From Bacteroidota bacterium (GTDB lineage: Bacteria > Bacteroidota > Bacteroidia > Bacteroidales > VadinHA17), in assembly GCA_015222065.1 (NCBI GenBank), contig JADFUQ010000313.1:1-11233 (forward strand): 11,233 bases of DNA. Reading direction: 5' to 3'. The notes under the pieces were generated by a model, which saw only the letters and a program-made list of their open reading frames with translations, had not been told where the DNA came from and did no database searches. The position numbers were made by a program, and so were the translations under genes. How positions within the stretch are numbered: the first letter of the stretch is position 1; each line of letters starts with the position of its first letter. Of this stretch, positions 1 to 5,787 are shown one piece after another.

Positions 1-149
1 AGAAATGAGTTGAAGAAAGAAGAAGAGGAAGAAGAAAAAAGAAGAGAATAATGAATACTGAATTTTGAATATAGAATGATGAAGTTAAGAAAAATGTGAA
101 TAGCTTAACTCGTAACACGTAACCCGTAACACATTAAATTAGACAATTT
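1..149. repeat. Repeat-rich spacer upstream of the DUF58 gene
   Basis: Purine-rich AGAAGA-type sequence (1-51) is followed by five consecutive 7-base words of the TGAATNN type (52-86: TGAATAC, TGAATTT, TGAATAT, AGAATGA, TGAAGTT). Four 7-base words of the AAC-N-CGT type follow (107-134: AACTCGT, AACACGT, AACCCGT, AACACAT), ending 15 bases before the GTG start at 150. The same two word families recur in the batB-batC spacer. Frame 1 is open from 1 to a TAA at 49-51 and would encode a Glu/Lys-rich tail. It could be the end of an upstream gene, but nothing identifies it. Confidence 0.7.
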
Positions 150-1013
150 GTGGAAACGACTGAACTATTAAAAAGAGTAAGAAAAATAGAAATAAAGACC
201 AGGGGATTATCCAGGCAGATATTTGCCGGTGAATACCATAGTGCTTTTAAAGGAAGAGGAATGGCGTTCAGCGAAGTTCGGGAATATCAGTATGGGGATG
301 ATATAAGAAGTATCGACTGGAACGTAACTGCTCGTTTTAACCATCCTTATATAAAAATATTTGAGGAGGAAAGAGAGCTTACAGTTATGCTTCTTATCGA
401 TGCTAGTGGTTCAAGAGAATTTGGAAGCCGGTCGATGTTGAAAAAAAATATGATAACAGAGATAGCTGCCGTACTTGCGTTCTCGGCAATACATAATAAC
501 GACAAAATAGGTGTAATATTTTTTACGAATAAAGTTGAGAAATATATTTCGCCACAAAAGGGACGCAAGCATATCTTGCACGTGATAAGAGAGTTGATTA
601 ATTTTCAACCGAAAAATAAAAATACTGACCTTTCTGAACCTCTCCGCTATCTTACAAATGTGATTAAAAAGAGGTGTACTGCTTTTATCCTTTCAGATTT
701 TATTGCTCCTGATTTTGAGAAACCTTTGAGAATTGCCAGTAATAAACATGATGTTGCTGCTTTGGAAATTTATGATAAACGGGAAACCGGAATTCCCGAT
801 GTTGGTATGCTGAAACTTATTGATGCTGAATCGGGGTATGAAAAAATAATTGATACTTCAAATAAAAGAATCAGAGATATGTATGCCGACTGGTGGGATA
901 AAAAACATCAAAAAGCATTGGAAGTATTCTCAAAATGTGGTGTCGATACAACTATGATATCCACTGATGAAGACTATGTTAAACCTTTAATAAAATTGTT
1001 TAAACTGCGATGA
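150..1013 (+). CDS. DUF58 family protein of the MoxR/Bat cluster
   Basis: A soluble 287-residue protein, thought to act at the inner face of the membrane with a MoxR-type AAA+ ATPase; its biochemical activity is unknown. The family signature is clear: GEYHSAFKGRGMAF (residues 27-40) leads into REYQYGDD (44-51) and the core block around SIDWNVTAR (54-62). A VWA-like fold follows, with a MIDAS-type DASGS motif (D84, S86, S88), a candidate threonine T159 and LSDF (D183). No signal peptide or membrane helix is visible. The start is GTG at 150: an in-frame TAA at 135-137 excludes a longer form, and METTELLKRVRKIEIKTRG matches the remembered N-terminus of Bacteroidota homologues. There is no convincing Shine-Dalgarno sequence, as is normal in this phylum. 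It is the first complete gene of the cluster; moxR is expected before position 1 (inference). Confidence 0.95.
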   Translation: METTELLKRVRKIEIKTRGLSRQIFAGEYHSAFKGRGMAFSEVREYQYGDDIRSIDWNVTARFNHPYIKIFEEERELTVMLLIDASGSREFGSRSMLKKNMITEIAAVLAFSAIHNNDKIGVIFFTNKVEKYISPQKGRKHILHVIRELINFQPKNKNTDLSEPLRYLTNVIKKRCTAFILSDFIAPDFEKPLRIASNKHDVAALEIYDKRETGIPDVGMLKLIDAESGYEKIIDTSNKRIRDMYADWWDKKHQKALEVFSKCGVDTTMISTDEDYVKPLIKLFKLR

Positions 1014-1023
1014 GGTAGTGCTA

Positions 1024-1051
1024 AGAGCAGAGAGCAAAGAGCAAAGAGTTC
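1024..1051. repeat. AGAGCAA heptamer array after the DUF58 gene
   Basis: Four 7-base words lie in register just after the DUF58 stop codon: AGAGCAG, AGAGCAA, AGAGCAA, AGAGTTC. The same words follow the batD stop codon at 7618-7652. Confidence 0.75.
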
Positions 1052-1064
1052 TGTGCATATATTT

Positions 1065-1134
1065 AACATATAACATTTAACGTATAAAATATAACATGTA
1101 ACAAATAGTATTTATCGTGTAACATTTAATATAG
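1065..1134. repeat. AACATNT heptamer array before the DUF4381-like gene
   Basis: About ten 7-base units lie in unbroken register from 1065: AACATAT, AACATTT, AACGTAT, AAAATAT, AACATGT, AACAAAT, then two weaker units, AACATTT at 1121-1127 and AATATAG. It ends 24 bases before the ATG at 1159. It is an AT-shifted relative of the AAC-N-CGT words in three other spacers. Confidence 0.75.
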
Positions 1135-1158
1135 ATACATTATCCTGAAGAACAATTT

Positions 1159-2229
1159 ATGTTGAAAAAGTATAAAACATATAGTACAATCTTATTATTA
1201 ATATTATCCCTTTCCGGGATCTTATTCCTTTTATCCGGAGGTTGCTTATATGCGCAGAATGTAGAGGTAGAAGCAAGAATCGATTCAACTAGTCTGCTTA
1301 TCGGCGATCAGACAAACCTCTCATTAAAAATAAATCAGCCTGACAGCATAAATATTTTGTTCCCTGAGTTTGCAGATACAATTACAAGGAGTATTGAAAT
1401 AATTAACCGTACTCCCCCTGATACATTGCACCTTGATAATAGACGGCTTAAAATAACAAGGAAATATAAAATAACCTGTTTCGATAGTGGTTATCACCAT
1501 ATTCCACCATTCATTTTTCATTATAACATAGACAGCATTACAGCTAACCTGGCAACACAGCCTATTTTTCTGCATGTCTCAAGAGTTGATATTGCTCCTT
1601 CTGATTCAAGTAAAGTAATTTTTGATATAAAATTACCGGACAAAATGCCAATTACTCTGTCTGAAATCCTTCCCTGGATAATTGGAGCTGTATTGATTGG
1701 ACTATTAGTATTTATCGTTGTTTATTACATTAAAAAGAGAAAAAAGCAGGAGCCGTTATTTAAAATTAAAAAGCCTGAGGAGCCTCCTCATGTTATTGCT
1801 CAAAGGGAACTAGACAAGCTGAAAGAGAAAAAGTTATGGCAGAAAGGAAAAATAAAGCAGTATCATTCTGAATTAACCTGCATTATCAGGAAGTATATCG
1901 AAAGAAGATATCAAACACCTGCTATGGAACAAACCAGTAATGAAATAATTGAGGCATTAATAAGGAGTGGATTTAATAATAATACGCAGTTTGAGCAGCT
2001 AAAGATGCTTCTGTTTTCAGCTGATATGGTGAAATTTGCAAAGGCAAAACCATTGCCTGATGAAAATGAAACAGCTTTGCTTAATGCATATGTTTTTGTT
2101 AATGAAACAAAACAAACATGGCAAAAAGAACTGGATGATCAAAAAGAAAAAACTGTGTTGAAGAGTGAAGAAGTCGAAGAATCGAAAAGTCTAAGGGTCG
2201 AAGAGTGGAAGAAAGGAATAGTGGAATAA
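1159..2229 (+). CDS. Membrane-anchored Bat-cluster protein with DUF4381-like cytoplasmic module
   Basis: 356 residues with no assigned biochemical role; it belongs to the Bat membrane complex by position. Residues 1-32 form a signal peptide with probable cleavage after CLYA. Cys29 is not in a canonical lipobox, because Ser sits where Leu is expected. Residues 33-160 look beta-rich and extracytoplasmic, reminiscent of a single BatD repeat. Residues 172-191 are a membrane helix followed by KKRKK. Residues 211-300 resemble DUF4381: LDKLKEKKLWQKGKIKQYHS (218-237), LTCIIRKYIERRY (239-251) and ADMVKFAKAK (288-297). The BatD tail carries a comparable block. The last 22 residues (335-356) are encoded by an octamer repeat array that also supplies the stop codon, so this tail is probably recent and not part of the fold. 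The gene lies 145 bases after the DUF58 gene and 24 bases before batA. Confidence 0.85.
   Translation: MLKKYKTYSTILLLILSLSGILFLLSGGCLYAQNVEVEARIDSTSLLIGDQTNLSLKINQPDSINILFPEFADTITRSIEIINRTPPDTLHLDNRRLKITRKYKITCFDSGYHHIPPFIFHYNIDSITANLATQPIFLHVSRVDIAPSDSSKVIFDIKLPDKMPITLSEILPWIIGAVLIGLLVFIVVYYIKKRKKQEPLFKIKKPEEPPHVIAQRELDKLKEKKLWQKGKIKQYHSELTCIIRKYIERRYQTPAMEQTSNEIIEALIRSGFNNNTQFEQLKMLLFSADMVKFAKAKPLPDENETALLNAYVFVNETKQTWQKELDDQKEKTVLKSEEVEESKSLRVEEWKKGIVE
2174..2229. repeat. Octamer array inside the 3' end of a coding gene
   Basis: Seven consecutive 8-base units: TCGAAGAA, TCGAAAAG, TCTAAGGG, TCGAAGAG, TGGAAGAA, AGGAATAG, TGGAATAA. The last unit contains the TAA stop (2227-2229). The units match the TGGAANNN words in the batA-batB spacer. 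The array encodes the charged tail EEVEESKSLRVEEWKKGIVE. Confidence 0.8.
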
Positions 2230-2253
2230 AATAATGAAAAACAGATTATCTAC

Positions 2254-3255
2254 ATGTTGGGAATAAGCAAAATATCATTTTTAAATCCCGGGGTTCTTTA
2301 CCTGCTTTTTCTGCTTATCCCGGCAATTGTCTGGTATGTGCTGAAAAATAAAACCAACCGGGCAGGTATGAAAATATCTGCTTTGGATGGTTTTTTAAAT
2401 ACACCACATACTTATAAGCATTATCTGCAGCATATTATTTTCGGATTCAGAATTCTGGCAGTTGCTTTACTTATCATCGCTCTGGCAAGACCACAGTCGG
2501 TTGATAAGTGGGAAGATATTTCTACTGAAGGGATTGATATTGTTATGTCACTGGATATATCAAGTAGTATGCTTGCCAGGGATTTTAAGCCAGACCGCCT
2601 CGAGGCATCGAAAGAACTTGCAACGGAATTTATTTCCGGCCGTAGTGATGACAGAATAGGGTTAGTCGTATTTAGCGGTGAAAGTTTTACCCAGTGTCCA
2701 TTGACTACCGATCATGCTGTTGTTATTAACATGATGCGTGATATCCAGACAGGAATGATTGAGGATGGAACAGCTATTGGAATGGGATTGGCAACCGCAA
2801 TAAACAGGTTGAAAGACAGCAAAGCTAAAAGCAAGGTGATAATTCTTATGACTGACGGCGTGAATAATATGGGGGAAATTGCTCCTGTTACTGCCGCAGA
2901 AATTGCACAGTCATTCAATATCCGGGTTTATACAATAGGAGTCGGATCAAGGGGAATGGCACCTTACCCTGTACAAACTCCATATGGCAGGCAATACCGG
3001 AATATGAAAGTTGAGATCGATGAGGAAGTTTTGACGGATATTGCTGAAATAACTGATGGTAAGTATTTCAGAGCGACAGATAATAATCAGCTCAAACAAA
3101 TTTACCAGGAAATTGATAAATTGGAAAAGTCAAAAATAGATGTAAAAGAGTTTAGGAAAAAAAGTGAGGAATACCTCCTTTTTGTAATTATAGCAGGTGT
3201 ATTACTATTTATCGAAGTACTGGTGCGTAATACATTGCTCAGAAGTTTGCCATAA
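2254..3255 (+). CDS. batA: BatA, membrane-anchored VWA-domain protein
   Basis: An inner-membrane protein of 333 residues with a von Willebrand A domain, expected to bind a divalent metal and a partner protein of the Bat complex. Helix 1 is about residues 12-30 and helix 2 about 61-78, ending in the family's LARPQ motif (77-81). The VWA domain spans about 92-295 with a complete MIDAS: DISSS (D101, S103, S105), T173 in DGTAIGMGL and D201 in LMTDGVNN. A third helix lies at 308-326, so the VWA domain sits between membrane segments, which is the BatA/BatB topology. YTIGVGSRGMAPYP and a late DGKYFRAT segment are also typical. The ATG at 2254 follows the upstream stop by 24 bases, suggesting co-transcription. 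BatA is told from BatB by gene order and by this sequence type. Confidence 0.93.
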   Translation: MLGISKISFLNPGVLYLLFLLIPAIVWYVLKNKTNRAGMKISALDGFLNTPHTYKHYLQHIIFGFRILAVALLIIALARPQSVDKWEDISTEGIDIVMSLDISSSMLARDFKPDRLEASKELATEFISGRSDDRIGLVVFSGESFTQCPLTTDHAVVINMMRDIQTGMIEDGTAIGMGLATAINRLKDSKAKSKVIILMTDGVNNMGEIAPVTAAEIAQSFNIRVYTIGVGSRGMAPYPVQTPYGRQYRNMKVEIDEEVLTDIAEITDGKYFRATDNNQLKQIYQEIDKLEKSKIDVKEFRKKSEEYLLFVIIAGVLLFIEVLVRNTLLRSLP

Positions 3256-3267
3256 ATAAGATTCATT

Positions 3268-3314
3268 TGGAAAATGGAATGATGGAAAAATGGAATAGTG
3301 GAAGATTGGGAAGA
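3268..3314. repeat. TGGAANNN octamer array, forward orientation
   Basis: Six consecutive units: TGGAAAA (7 bases), TGGAATGA, TGGAAAAA, TGGAATAG, TGGAAGAT, TGGGAAGA. The array starts 12 bases after the batA stop. Looser GGAA-rich sequence continues to about 3360. Confidence 0.8.
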
Positions 3315-3377
3315 AAAAAAGAAGGAATAGAAGTATGGAAGAATGGACAATGGAATTATGGGATACTTGATTCCCCA

Positions 3378-3417
3378 GTATTCCAACATTCCAATATTCC
3401 AGTATTCCAATACTCCA
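3378..3417. repeat. Octamer array, inverted orientation (NNATTCCA)
   Basis: Five perfectly spaced 8-base units: GTATTCCA, ACATTCCA, ATATTCCA, GTATTCCA, ATACTCCA. Read on the - strand these are TGGAATNN, the same word as the array at 3268-3314. The two arrays therefore face each other and could pair in a batA-batB transcript. Confidence 0.85.
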
Positions 3418-3485
3418 GGATAATTACGTATTATCCTGAAGAACCTTAAATTAGTATATATAACTTTACAAATTTTCAACATAAT

Positions 3486-4511
3486 ATGTTTCGTTTTGAA
3501 AATATAGAATTCATTTATTTACTGATACTGATACCGGTATTGTTAGTGGTATTTATTATTAGCAGGAAGATCAGAAAGAGATCCTTGAAACGATTTGGTG
3601 ATCCGGATATTTTAAAACAGCTTATGCCATTTTTATCAGTAAACCGTCCTGTTGTGAAATTCCTTTTTGTCCTGTTTGCTTTGGTATTTATTATTCTTGG
3701 AATGGCAAGACCGCAGTTTGGTTCAAAGATTGAAGAGATTAAAAGGAAAGGTATTGAAATAGTAATTGCGTTGGATGTTTCTAATTCAATGCTTGCCGAA
3801 GATATTCAGCCAAACAGGCTTGAAAAAGCAAAACAGGCAATTGCACGGCTTGTTGAAAAACTGGCTGATGATAAAATTGGGTTGATAGTGTTTGCCGGTG
3901 ATGCATATGTTCAGATACCTATAACAAGCGATTATGCATCTGCTAAAATGTTCCTTTCATCTATCAATACACAGATTGTTCCCAAACAGGGTACTAACAT
4001 TGGTTCAGCAATAGAATTGGGTATTAATTCTTTTAGCCCTGATAATGAAGCAAGTAAGGCGCTTATAATTATTACTGATGGTGAGGATCATGATGATAAT
4101 GCCGTTTCTTTAGCCAGAGAGGCTGCCGAAAAGGGAATAGTAATACATACAATTGGTGTGGGTACACTAAATGGTACACCAATTCCGGTTTATTCAGGCA
4201 ACCAGCGTTCATTCAGAAAAGACAGGCAGGGAAACGTTGTCATTACTAAGCTTAACGAGAAAATACTTCGGGAAATTACAAACGCCGGAAATGGAAGCTA
4301 TATTCGTGCTACTAATAACCGGTTGGGATTGAATATGTTATTTGACCAGATATCTGCTATTGAGAAGAAGGAATTGGAAACACGTATATATTCTGAATAT
4401 GATGAAAAGTTTCAATATATGATCGGATTAGCGTTGATATTAATTTTATTTGATTTTATCCTTCTTGAGAGGAAAAATAAGTATCTTAAAAATATTAAAT
4501 TGTTTAACTAA
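3486..4511 (+). CDS. batB: BatB, membrane-anchored VWA-domain protein
   Basis: The second inner-membrane VWA protein, 341 residues, and a paralogue of BatA with the same layout. An N-terminal helix spans about residues 9-27, and a second helix (about 57-73) ends in MARPQ. A VWA domain follows with a full MIDAS: DVSNS (D97, S99, S101), T170 in QGTNIGSAIE, and D198 in IITDGEDHDDNA. A last hydrophobic helix, IGLALILILFDFILL, lies near the C-terminus and is followed by a basic tail. The TDGEDHDDNA block and the phrase QIVPKQGTNIGSAI favour BatB over BatA. The start is ATG at 3486, about 40 bases after a 15-base sequence also found before the 1159 gene. The spacer to batA is 230 bases, wide for an operon. 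No change of frame or missing metal ligand was seen. Confidence 0.93.
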   Translation: MFRFENIEFIYLLILIPVLLVVFIISRKIRKRSLKRFGDPDILKQLMPFLSVNRPVVKFLFVLFALVFIILGMARPQFGSKIEEIKRKGIEIVIALDVSNSMLAEDIQPNRLEKAKQAIARLVEKLADDKIGLIVFAGDAYVQIPITSDYASAKMFLSSINTQIVPKQGTNIGSAIELGINSFSPDNEASKALIIITDGEDHDDNAVSLAREAAEKGIVIHTIGVGTLNGTPIPVYSGNQRSFRKDRQGNVVITKLNEKILREITNAGNGSYIRATNNRLGLNMLFDQISAIEKKELETRIYSEYDEKFQYMIGLALILILFDFILLERKNKYLKNIKLFN

Positions 4512-4522
4512 TTAGTACTTGA

Positions 4523-4547
4523 AGTTGAGTAGTTGAGTGAGTTGAGT
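4523..4547. repeat. AGTTGAGT octamer array, copy 1
   Basis: AGTTGAGT occurs at 4523-4530, 4531-4538 and, after one extra G, 4540-4547. The word recurs 150 bases downstream. Confidence 0.8.
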
Positions 4548-4627
4548 GGGTAAGTAGGAAGAGATGAGGTTTGAGGTTTGAAGAATGTTTGAGGTTGAAG
4601 AAGGAAGAAGGCAAAATAAAAGATATT

Positions 4628-4661
4628 CTGGATTGCCGTCTGCTTTAGCTGACGGATTCAG
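4628..4661. repeat. REP-like imperfect palindrome
   Basis: The core CCGTC-T-GCT-TT-AGC-T-GACGG (4636-4655) pairs CCGTC with GACGG and GCT with AGC around one T-T mismatch and a TT loop. Flanking CTG (4628-4630) and CAG (4659-4661) extend the stem across an internal loop. No T-run follows, so it is not a typical intrinsic terminator. It resembles the GC-rich REP-type palindromes dispersed in Bacteroidota genomes (from memory). Confidence 0.6.
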
Positions 4662-4671
4662 GAAGAAGAAG

Positions 4672-4704
4672 AGTTGAGTGGTTTAGTAAGTTGAGTAGTT
4701 GAGT
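4672..4704. repeat. AGTTGAGT octamer array, copy 2
   Basis: AGTTGAGT lies at 4672-4679, then (after an extra G) the variant GTTTAGTA at 4681-4688, then AGTTGAGT at 4689-4696 and 4697-4704. It is the same word as in the array at 4523-4547, on the other side of the hairpin. Confidence 0.8.
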
Positions 4705-4776
4705 AGGTTAGTAAGGAGGAGGAAGAAGAAAAAAGGTAAAAAGTGAAGAAAGAAGAATAAAGGGCGAAGAGGCGTG

Positions 4777-4811
4777 AACTCGTAACTCGTAACCCGAAAC
4801 TCGTAACTCAT
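4777..4811. repeat. AAC-N-CGT heptamer array before batC
   Basis: Five units in perfect 7-base register: AACTCGT, AACTCGT, AACCCGA, AACTCGT, AACTCAT. The register continues without a break into TGAAAGA, ATGTAGA, ATGCAAA, ATTTTGA, ATATAGA and ATATTGA, to 4853. Positions 4832-4848 are identical to 61-77. Confidence 0.85.
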
Positions 4812-4929
4812 TGAAAGAATGTAGAATGCAAAATTTTGAATATAGAATATTGAAGTAGGAAGAGATAAGCAAAGGGAATAGTTGCAATTTGTTTAATATA
4901 AATTATTCGGGGAGATAATAGATAAGAAA

Positions 4930-5667
4930 ATGAAAAAAGTTGGAGCATACATAATTTTATTGTTGCTTTTTAGTGCAGCGGGTACCGGACAGTCAGGGAA
5001 AAAGTATGTACGCGAAGGCAACAGGAATTTTAAAGAAAAGAAGTTTGAAGAGTCTGAAGTATCATACAGGAAGGCAATAAACAAAGAAGATGATCTTTTC
5101 GATGCTAGCTTTAATCTTGGTGATGCCTTGTATAAGCAGGAAAAATTCGATGAAGCTGCCGGTGAATTTGGCGGATTGGCAAACCGGGTTGAGAGTAATA
5201 AAGAATTGGCGAAAACCTACCATAATCTGGGTAATTCTCTTTTGAAATCGCAAAAAATTGAAGAAAGCATTGCAGCATACAAAAGTTCATTGCGATATTA
5301 TCCTGATGATCAGGAAACAAAATATAATCTTGCTTATGCAAAGGACTTGTTGAAAAAACAACAACAACAGAAAAATCAAGAGAAAAACCAGGATCAAAAA
5401 CAGAATAAAGACCAGGATAAAAACAAGGATAAACAGGACCAGGATAAGGAAAATCAGAATCAACAGGAAAAAGATCAGCAGGAACAGAAAAAGAATGATC
5501 AGCAGAAGGATAAACAAAAAAAACAGCAGCAACAATCCCAAAAAATTTCAAAAGAGGATGCAAACAGACTGCTTAATGCTCTTGCAAATGATGAAAAAAA
5601 GATACAGGAAAAAGTAAAAAAAGCAAAAGCGAAAATGCAAAAGGTTAAAACTGAAAAAGATTGGTAA
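4930..5667 (+). CDS. batC: BatC, TPR protein with Gln/Lys/Asn/Asp-rich tail
   Basis: An exported or membrane-tethered TPR protein of 245 residues, presumed to scaffold the periplasmic side of the Bat complex. Residues 1-20 form a signal peptide (MKKVGAYIILLLLFSAAGTG). Three TPR-like helical pairs follow, about 24-55 (GNRNFKEKKFEESEVSYRKA), 57-88 (FNLGDALYKQEKFDEAAGEF) and 94-127 (YHNLGNSLLKSQKIEESIAAY). Residues 144-205 are extremely low in complexity, nearly all Q, K, N, D and E, and probably form a disordered, charged spacer. The last 40 residues, from ISKEDANRLLNALANDEKKI, look like a conserved helical end and argue that the low-complexity part is in frame and genuine. The ATG at 4930 puts the signal peptide at the very start. 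It is preceded by the 418-base repeat spacer and followed by batD after 120 bases. Confidence 0.9.
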   Translation: MKKVGAYIILLLLFSAAGTGQSGKKYVREGNRNFKEKKFEESEVSYRKAINKEDDLFDASFNLGDALYKQEKFDEAAGEFGGLANRVESNKELAKTYHNLGNSLLKSQKIEESIAAYKSSLRYYPDDQETKYNLAYAKDLLKKQQQQKNQEKNQDQKQNKDQDKNKDKQDQDKENQNQQEKDQQEQKKNDQQKDKQKKQQQQSQKISKEDANRLLNALANDEKKIQEKVKKAKAKMQKVKTEKDW

Positions 5668-5739
5668 TTTGTAATGAAGAAGTGATAAAATGAGTAAATG
5701 AGGCGGAGTTTTAACTAGATAATAAAGGGTGAAAAAGGA

Positions 5740-5778
5740 TTTTGCGAGGAAGCGAAGCGACGAAGCAATCTCTCAAAA
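5740..5778. repeat. Dispersed-type palindromic element before batD
   Basis: The outer arms TTTTGCGAG (5740-5748) and CTCTCAAAA (5770-5778) pair with one mismatch and enclose GAAGCGAAGCGACGAAGCAA. On the - strand it reads as the GAGATTGCTTCGTCGCTTCG word, which I remember as a very common intergenic repeat in Bacteroidota and other phyla. It ends 9 bases before the batD ATG, so it lies in the batD leader. The rest of the 120-base spacer (5668-5739) shows no clear feature. Confidence 0.65.
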
Positions 5779-5787
5779 ATTTCTCGA

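Larger units (their letters stand above)
4512..4929. other. Long batB-batC spacer built of short repeats
   Basis: These 418 bases hold no credible gene. From left to right there is an AGTTGAGT octamer array (4523-4547), TGAGGTT heptamers (4565-4585), GAAGGAA-like sequence, a hairpin (4628-4661), a second AGTTGAGT array (4672-4704), purine-rich AGAAGA sequence (about 4715-4770), an AAC-N-CGT heptamer array (4777-4811) and TAGAATA/TTGAATA heptamers that keep the same register to about 4860. The final 60 bases before batC are unique sequence, with a GGGGAG stretch (4909-4914) too far from the ATG to be a normal ribosome site. Confidence 0.75.

Noticed and set aside
1..51. Frame 1 open to TAA at 49-51, giving a Glu/Lys-rich tail that might end an upstream gene such as moxR.
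   Set aside because: Only 16 residues of low-complexity sequence are visible and none matches a MoxR ending; it may simply be purine-rich spacer.
1231..1245. Lipobox in the 1159-2229 product (SGGC, Cys29).
   Set aside because: The residue three before Cys is Ser and not Leu/Val/Ile; cleavage after CLYA by signal peptidase I is more likely.
3267..3449. Open frame of 60 codons on the + strand in the batA-batB spacer, starting MENGMMEKWNSG.
   Set aside because: It is made wholly of the TGGAA octamer arrays in both orientations; the peptide is a reading of the repeat, with no conserved domain or start signal.
3102..3482. Open frame of 126 codons on the - strand over the end of batA and the spacer.
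   Set aside because: It overlaps the batA coding end and the octamer arrays; its composition follows the repeat and it has no recognisable domain.
4512..4867. CRISPR-like or satellite array in the batB-batC spacer.
   Set aside because: Units are 7-8 bases with no unique spacers of constant length, and no cas gene is present.
5111..5563. Long - strand open frames opposite batC, some strongly hydrophobic.
   Set aside because: They are antisense readings of the Gln/Lys-rich segment, whose T-poor coding strand reads as Leu, Ile and Phe on the other strand.
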